From Chloranthus sessilifolius (taxonomy: Eukaryota; Streptophyta; Magnoliopsida; Chloranthales; Chloranthaceae): a stretch of 64,000 bases of DNA. The position numbers and the translations under genes are program-made. This document shows, piece by piece, positions 58,240 through 64,000 of the stretch. Below the pieces are notes generated by a model that was not told where the DNA came from, did no database searches, and saw only the letters and a program-made list of their open reading frames with translations. The stretch is from the NCBI GenBank assembly GCA_021018995.1, contig CM037596.1, forward strand, positions 88,233,184 to 88,297,183, read 5' to 3'. The first letter of the stretch is position 1; each line of letters begins with the position of its first letter.

Positions 58240-60034
58240 TGTTGCTTCTTAGTGTGCTTGATTTATATGAGTTTTGAAAAAGCATTTATAGCGCTAAATT
58301 ACAAAGTGGCTCTAGACTATATAAACAAATAAGGAAATATCAAGACAGTTAGAAGAGAATTAGCACAAGATCGGGCCAATTGTAGCAAGTTTTAAAAGTA
58401 AGTGAGTGAAAGATCGTCCACAGAGAATTTGTTTAAAATGTAAGATAAACCTCCAGATCTGAGTTACCAGATCTGGCTTCTTATCCTATCTAGAAAGCTG
58501 ATAAGATGAGAGGTTTGAATTTGTCACGTTTACCAAACTAAAAACAAAGAAAATTTTAAACTAAATGATCTAGATCCGAGTTGGGGGAGTGATTGAAACA
58601 AAGATGGAGAAGTAATATCTAAATCTGATTTGGTCTTTGAAATCTAATGAGAATAACTGCAGCTCAGCAGAGGTGTTCCAATCTTCATCTGGCTACAAGC
58701 ACAGATGTAAGAGATATAAATCTAACTCAAGGATTAGACTTAGGCTTATGGCTATGGTCTATCCACTTTAATGGCCATAGACCATCCAATAGTCTTTAAT
58801 CCAAAGCCTTAGTTTAGAACAAGAAGCATCACTACAAATGCCGTGAGAGATTAGGTTACCAACACTAATTCTCACAGGATTAATGAATCAAGGGAAATTG
58901 CATGAAAAATAGTAAATCTAAAGGAGTCTAATGTAATAAGGAGATCAGAGGGAACCCTTAACATGAGTCCAATTGAGAAAATACGGTTTTCAGCAGCCTT
59001 TTCAAATCCACCTTACACATAATTACAATTGTAGTCTTGAATACAACTCTCTTTTGAATTATAGAAATGTCTCACAGCTCTCAATTGCAAGTCAAAGTGA
59101 AGCTATTACAGGGATTTTAGACAAACTATCTGATTTGGAAATGGGGGAATAGGAATGAAACTCAAAATCTGGATGCCCAAATTGGGCAAATGGTTCGTCT
59201 ATTTATAGTTTTCCCCAAGTCCAGCTCAGATGTGTTTCAACCAATCAGAGGTATTGACCAATGGTGGCCGAGCACGAGGATCCAGATCTATTATTCGCCG
59301 TAATTCTTCGATCCGGTTCACCAATTAGGTGATAGAAGCATCAATTACATTATGTAATTCAAAATCTGTTTGAGCTTCTAGAAGTTCCCGAGTAATTTCA
59401 TCTTTGGGTGTTCACATGGGGTGGAATATGCCTTTGGTTCGTGTACTCGAATCTTTGAATGTCCTTGGGTTTTAAAATGCATTGGGACGCCGTGCATCAA
59501 TTCTTGAACCTTGTTAAAGTGCGAATCTCGAATACCTTTTAGCGAGCTTAAGGGCCTTTTCGCAAAGTCTTGTGACTTGAAGCTCTTTTCGCAATGTTCA
59601 ATCTCTCTTCGAATTGTGTTTTCTCCTTTTCGCAAAGTTCAATCTTCTTTTCGAAGAGTTCAGATGCTCTTCGAAAACTAAGCCTGGAGGTTTAGTCCTT
59701 TTCGCAGAGTTCCAGGTTCTTTACGAAAAGTGTAGGTTCTTTGCGAAAAGAACTATGTAGTGCATTTCTCTGTTCGAATTGTTCCCTGCTTCTCTTACAG
59801 GTCTTTGCCTCTTCCTTTTAGACCTTTCCACAGCTGATGAGGTTGTTTCTTCACTTCCTTCCTTTGGACTGACATGGATTGTCATCTTTTTGGCACTTTT
59901 GAGCTGCTTTTATGGTTAAGCCTGTCTTTATTATTAGCTGCAACATAGGCACTTAAAACACTTATTTAGTTCTCTCAAAGGTCTATCAAGACTTAAGTTT
60001 AGGGGTGAAAAATGGTATTTTTCACTTGTCAATA
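58240..60034 (-). repeat. 5' LTR of the inner Athila-type element
   Basis: Partner of 45924-47749. TATA box at 59199-59208, motif cluster CTTTTCGCAAAG/CTTTGCGAAAAG at about 59519-59755, outer end near AGGTAT. Confidence 0.85.
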
Positions 60035-61375
60035 GGTATCCCCGCTTTGGGCTACAAGCTCTATCGCTTCATATAAGAATTAGATCCTATTCATAGTCAC
60101 AGACCAGTCCTTGGATATGATCCATCTAATTACTAGCGACCTAAATATCAAAGTATCATTGCACGTAACCAACTAAAACTACCCTACAAGGCCTAGTCTG
60201 TCGGTGAATATCCTATCTAATCCAACCCCAATCCCTACAAGGCCACTAGGATTAAACTAAACATAATTAAACATTTATAGTTGCGCATTCCCGATTATTC
60301 TCGGAACCTCAAACATGCAATTGTACTATAAACGGAACTCAAAATAGAAAAAGAAATAGAATTTTATTAAATACTTATCTGAAATTTACAAGAGATCCTA
60401 GCCTGGAACTTTTAGCCTCGCATCGATCGAATGACCTTAGTCATTGCTGAATTGATCTTCTCTCGATGATTACAATCAATCTCAATCTTTTCCATAATTG
60501 AAAACTAACCTAAACCTATGAACTCTCATGCCAAAACTCTTTAGAAAAGTACTGCCGTAAGGGATACAAAAAGCTAAATATAATGCCCTCATTTATAGAT
60601 GTATAAGGTCCTAGAACAATTATATGCGGAAAGCAACACAAGAGATCCCAAGAAATCAGGTGGAGAAGAAGAATCGGGAAAGGATCTCGGAGTCCAGAGA
60701 AATTATGGCTGGCATAGTTATTTTTTTGCACAGAAACTCTATCTCGATCGGTCGAGATCGAAACTCGACCGGTCGGACATCAGATCACCTCCAGGTCGCA
60801 CCTCGCTTTGTTATCCTTGATCTTCAACCGATCGAAATGGAACTCGACCGATCACAGCTTCAAATCACTTCTTCTTTTGGCTTCAGAAATCAACCGGTCA
60901 ACCTCAGTATCGACCGGTCGAGATTATATATATATATATATATATATATATAATCTTGTTTTGTTTTGATTCTTCTTGACCGATTGAACTGAACTCGACC
61001 GGTCCATTTAAGGCTTTTTGAAGCTCTTTTAATCTCGACCAGTCAAAAGGGCCAGTTCGACTGGTCCAAATTGATCTTTCTTTATTCTCTGTTTTCTTTC
61101 TTTGGCAGATCATTGTTGAATGATCTCGACTGGTAGAGATTTCCATCTTGATCGGTCAAAATGACCATTTCGTCATTTCTCTCAACTTATTTCCTTGGAT
61201 TTGCTTGCCATTGCTTTAGGTTCCTCCTATCTTTGCTCTTTTAACTCATTTTACATTTATCCGGCCTTTGAACCTATTGCAACACAACATGAACTAAAAA
61301 CCCACATTAGTAGTTAAGTGAGGGCTAACAAAGTCAAGATTCAGGTATAAATTATACCATTTTAGAGACCGATCA
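60035..61375 (-). repeat. Right part of the outer Athila-like LTR
   Basis: Continuation of the LTR begun at 45643-45923. A TATA box (CTATAAAT on the minus strand) lies at about 60591-60599. At 60742-61160 there are about ten copies of CTCGACCGGTCGAG, partly degenerate, and a (TA)n run at about 60924-60952 lies within the cluster. The terminal bases TGATCGGTCTC on the minus strand resemble the motif itself. Confidence 0.65.
60742..61160. repeat. Palindrome cluster CTCGACCGGTCGAG in the outer LTR
   Basis: About ten dispersed copies or half-copies, for example near 60742, 60764, 60847, 60893, 60910, 60995, 61035, 61055, 61127 and 61148, each 10-16 bases with dyad symmetry. They lie 150-570 bases upstream of the TATA box on the minus strand. 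Confidence 0.8.
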
Positions 61376-62900
61376 CACCCCCAAACCTCAACCTTGCTAG
61401 TCCTCGAGCAAAGGCAATATTGAAATCATAACCCAAAAGCAAAACTAAAACTAACCTAATAATCTACAAGCTAATCTATAAAGTAAAGGCCACTTTTGTA
61501 GGGAGCACGATTGCATTTAGCATATGCAACAAGCCTTTAAATCCCTAGGTGATCCCTAGCGGAGGAGTTGTGTCTCCTAATAGTTTACAGTGAAGGCACC
61601 CACAAACTTCTAAAATAGTATTCGAAACCATCGGTAAAATGAGTTTTCAAAATTGATTTTCATATCATATATACTTTTGAAAATAAAAAATCAGCGGTCA
61701 TTTCAGCATGCAAATTTTCATTCTCAAATACTGATGCCATGATGATTCTAATGTTGCCTATTCAAACCAACCCAATGCTCCGATCCTTAGATAAATTTAT
61801 CATTCATGCTTAGAGTGACGTGTGTGCTTACCAATGCTAAAATCGTTCTATCAAGGGATTAGTCCAAACAAGAAATCGTTGGATCCCAAGTCTCGACTCA
61901 ATCCTCACCATATGTATACACTCAAACTCGCTTCGATGAATGGTTCACTTTTTCACACATATGTGAGAAGGAATTACAATGCAAATAAAAAAGTCTCACA
62001 TGATATAAGAAATACGGTGCATTAAAGAATTAGACAAAAATCTCATAATGAAGGATGCTTGTATCCTAAGCACGTCATACTAAGCACCATATATATTGCA
62101 CTATCACTCTCCACAAGGCATTTACCAGCCGAGATTGGATCAAGGTCTTTCTTCAGGTTGTAACGAGGCTCGGGTAAAGGTTAAGAAAGAAATGAAAGCT
62201 GAGGATCAAATTTCCCTGAGAAATTGGAAGAGAAACTACATTTGATTTTTCTTATTTTTCCACTTTTTCTTTTCCCAAACTTCTCAAGATATTTTTTCTT
62301 TTTTCTTTTTCACAACTTTCTTTTCTTTTGACTCCTTTTATTTTGAACTTACCTCACTTTTTTTCTTTTTCTTTTTCTACCTTTTATGTTTCTTCTTGTT
62401 GTTGTTTTTTTTCTCTTTTCACACACTTTTCTGCCATATATTCCCAGTAAACACCACCCTCATCCCTCTTCACTTACTCTCTTCCCATTTACTCTCCTCC
62501 TTCTTTCCCAATTTCTCAAAGATTGAAGCATAAAGCTTAAATTTTTAGAAATGGTGTCGGGGTATGGTTAACATGGCTTATCAAGAAACATATAAGGCAA
62601 AATTTTTAATCAAGCTAAAAAAGGATACTAAAAGATAAATCTGTATGAGGTGGGGCATTTTAGGCACAAGTGAGTTAAAGACGACCTTCAATCATTTCTT
62701 CACAAGGTGGTAACTATTAGTACACACTTTTTCTAGGTCCCTTTTGGGTCCCAAAATAAGTGGCCCAATTCAGTCCGAGTGGACTCTGTTTGCGAGGGTT
62801 GGCGATGGAATCATAAAAAGGGAATATTTATTTGTGCTTGTAGAAATATAATGTTTGAAATAAGTAAATTTTAAATGAAGAGTCTCTGGGTTGTTGCAAT
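61376..62900 (-). other. 3' non-coding region of the outer Athila-like element
   Basis: The polypurine tract lies at the border. The first 240 bases match 47750-47940 of the inner element strongly. A T/C-rich tract lies at 62230-62520. No coding content. Confidence 0.55.
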
Positions 62901-64000
62901 CACCTGCTACAAATATTTATCAATGCTGTAACTCGTCATTGATCACGCTTTACGGGATACGGGTTGGACTCCTTTACTAAATGTCGGCCTGCCAACTTTA
63001 GCAACTATGGGTTGCCTAAGGTTTAACTAGTTTGGTTTTCTATTCCTACTGAGATCTATCTAAAAAGGGGGAAGGTGGGGCCTGCTATGCTAAGGAGGAT
63101 TGGTCATATTCCCGGGTACCCTCCGTAAGCTCCCTTGGACAAATCAGTGAGGCTATTTTGAAAATATCGAGGAAGGTTGGGGACCTAATTGGCTCTAGGG
63201 AGAGATTTCGGTAGGGGCTTCCTAGGGGTTAGATCTAAGGCTAAGTGCTTAATCCTTCAATACTCCTTCGAGAGTCAAGGTTAGTGGGCCAGTACCACTA
63301 GCTTGACTACCTTGAGATTTCTAGAGAAGGGTCTACAGTTCTAGGACTAGAGTGCAACTCAACCCCTTTGAACCTCTTAGAGAACCTCAAATTTTATAAA
63401 AGGAAGAAGCTTGAGAATGAGAATTGTGTGTCAAATGGTTGTGGAGTAGGGGCCTATTTATAGGTATACGGGCAATTAAACGTAAGTGGGCATGTGCATA
63501 ATTAGGGAATTATGCGCATGGCATCCTGATCAGTCGCATAATATACTATTTTGCCACGATTAACTTAGTGATGCTAGGACTTATTTTGTTACTAATAAGT
63601 TACTGATGTACAGATATTAAGGAAAATAGCAAAAGAGAATCCAAAACGATAAAATTTCATCAAAATGAACTCATAAAGCAATAAAAAGTCGATTGAACAA
63701 AAAAGATGAATCATCGCCTACTAAAAGATGAAAAATCATGTTTTGCGATTTTGTGGAATGATGCAACAAAAGATGATCAATCGTTATAAAGAATCGTCTA
63801 GAGAGTAAAAGCTATAAAATCGTGATTTACGATTTTATAGAAGGAAAGCCTATTGCTGCTGGTGATCATGTGAGAACTTACACCTCCATGCACCAAATGA
63901 GAAGAATTCTTGACTTAGAAGTCTGACCAATCACGGATCTAAGAAATTTGAAGAAGAAGACTCTTAAAGGACTCTGCTGATGAAATAAAGGAAAACAATC
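62901..64000 (-). promoter_or_regulatory. LTR-like or promoter-like block at the right edge
   Basis: A strong TATA box (palindromic CCTATAAATAGG) lies at 63453-63464. Upstream on the minus strand, at about 63640-63840, are several AAATCG...CGATTT words, the clearest being AATCGTGATTTACGATT near 63819. This repeats the TATA-plus-motif layout of the other LTRs. No LTR border or coding part could be set. It may be an LTR of a further nested element or an internal promoter of the outer element. Confidence 0.35.

Larger units (their letters stand above)
45924..60034 (-). mobile_element. Inner Athila-type Ty3/gypsy element, full length
   Basis: LTRs are 45924-47749 (3') and about 58240-60034 (5'), minus strand. 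A tRNA-Asp-type primer site lies at 58221-58234. Parts from the 5' side: gag 56.78-57.97 kb, protease about 56.0-56.25 kb, reverse transcriptase about 54.5-55.4 kb, RNase H about 54.05-54.5 kb, integrase 52.65-54.02 kb, an internal promoter-like region 52.0-52.65 kb, a third ORF 49.46-51.95 kb, and a 3' non-coding region 47.75-49.45 kb. Flanking AGGTAT at 45918-45923 and 60034-60039 suggests the target duplication. It sits inside the LTR of the outer element. It is broken, with about ten or more breaks. Confidence 0.85.
45643..64000 (-). mobile_element. Outer Athila-like Ty3/gypsy element, entered by another element and running off the right edge
   Basis: The 3' LTR (minus orientation) starts at TGCTTGATCG (45643) and ends at ACCGATCA (61375). 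It is split by the inner element 45924-60034. Beyond the LTR, a polypurine tract (GAGGTTTGGGGGTG on the minus strand, 61376-61389) and a non-coding block match the 3' non-coding region of the inner element closely, which fixes the family type and orientation. No coding part is reached before about 62.9 kb, where a different LTR-like block begins. The 5' end is not in the window. It is older than the inner element. Confidence 0.65.

Overview
The window is non-genic, repeat-packed nuclear DNA from a flowering plant. It is AT-rich and made almost entirely of plant Ty3/gypsy LTR retrotransposons, a fossil of a plant pararetrovirus, and plant DNA transposons (Mutator-, CACTA- and hAT-like). The retrotransposon primer sites match the plant initiator-Met and Asp tRNA types. 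I found no convincing host gene, tRNA gene or rRNA gene. A eudicot is likely, but I cannot name the species. The long open frames all belong to retroelements or are by-products of palindromic LTR repeats.

Layout. (1) 1-6.9 kb: an Athila/Tat-type element on the minus strand, with the third ORF, an internal promoter-like region with a repeat cluster, gag, a primer site and part of the 5' LTR. (2) 6.9-9.9 kb: plus-strand fossil of a Caulimoviridae genome in the order coat protein, zinc finger, movement protein, protease. (3) 9.94-28.76 kb: a Mutator-like, foldback-rich element with long terminal inverted repeats, split by element B (10435-27394). Element B is a Tekay/Del-like chromovirus with three LTRs and two internal regions, flanked by the duplication TACAC. 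(4) 28.8-33.6 kb: spacer with tandem repeats and three small non-autonomous DNA transposons, two of them with perfect target duplications. (5) 33.65-36.2 kb: an old LTR-like block, interrupted or bordered by element C (36202-45113), a plus-strand Tekay/Del-like chromovirus flanked by GAATA. (6) 45.64-64 kb: an outer Athila-like element on the minus strand. Its LTR was entered by a second Athila-type element (45924-60034), and its internal region runs off the right edge beside another TATA-bearing LTR-like block.

How the parts relate. All coding elements are broken, so this is a graveyard of nested insertions. Element B looks youngest by LTR similarity, C is older, and the pararetrovirus and first element look older still. 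The most striking pattern is shared by unrelated families. Nearly every LTR, and the internal promoter-like region before the third ORF of both coding-bearing Athila elements, carries a cluster of a short, mostly self-complementary motif. The motif differs between families. Where a clear TATA box is visible, the cluster lies upstream of it.
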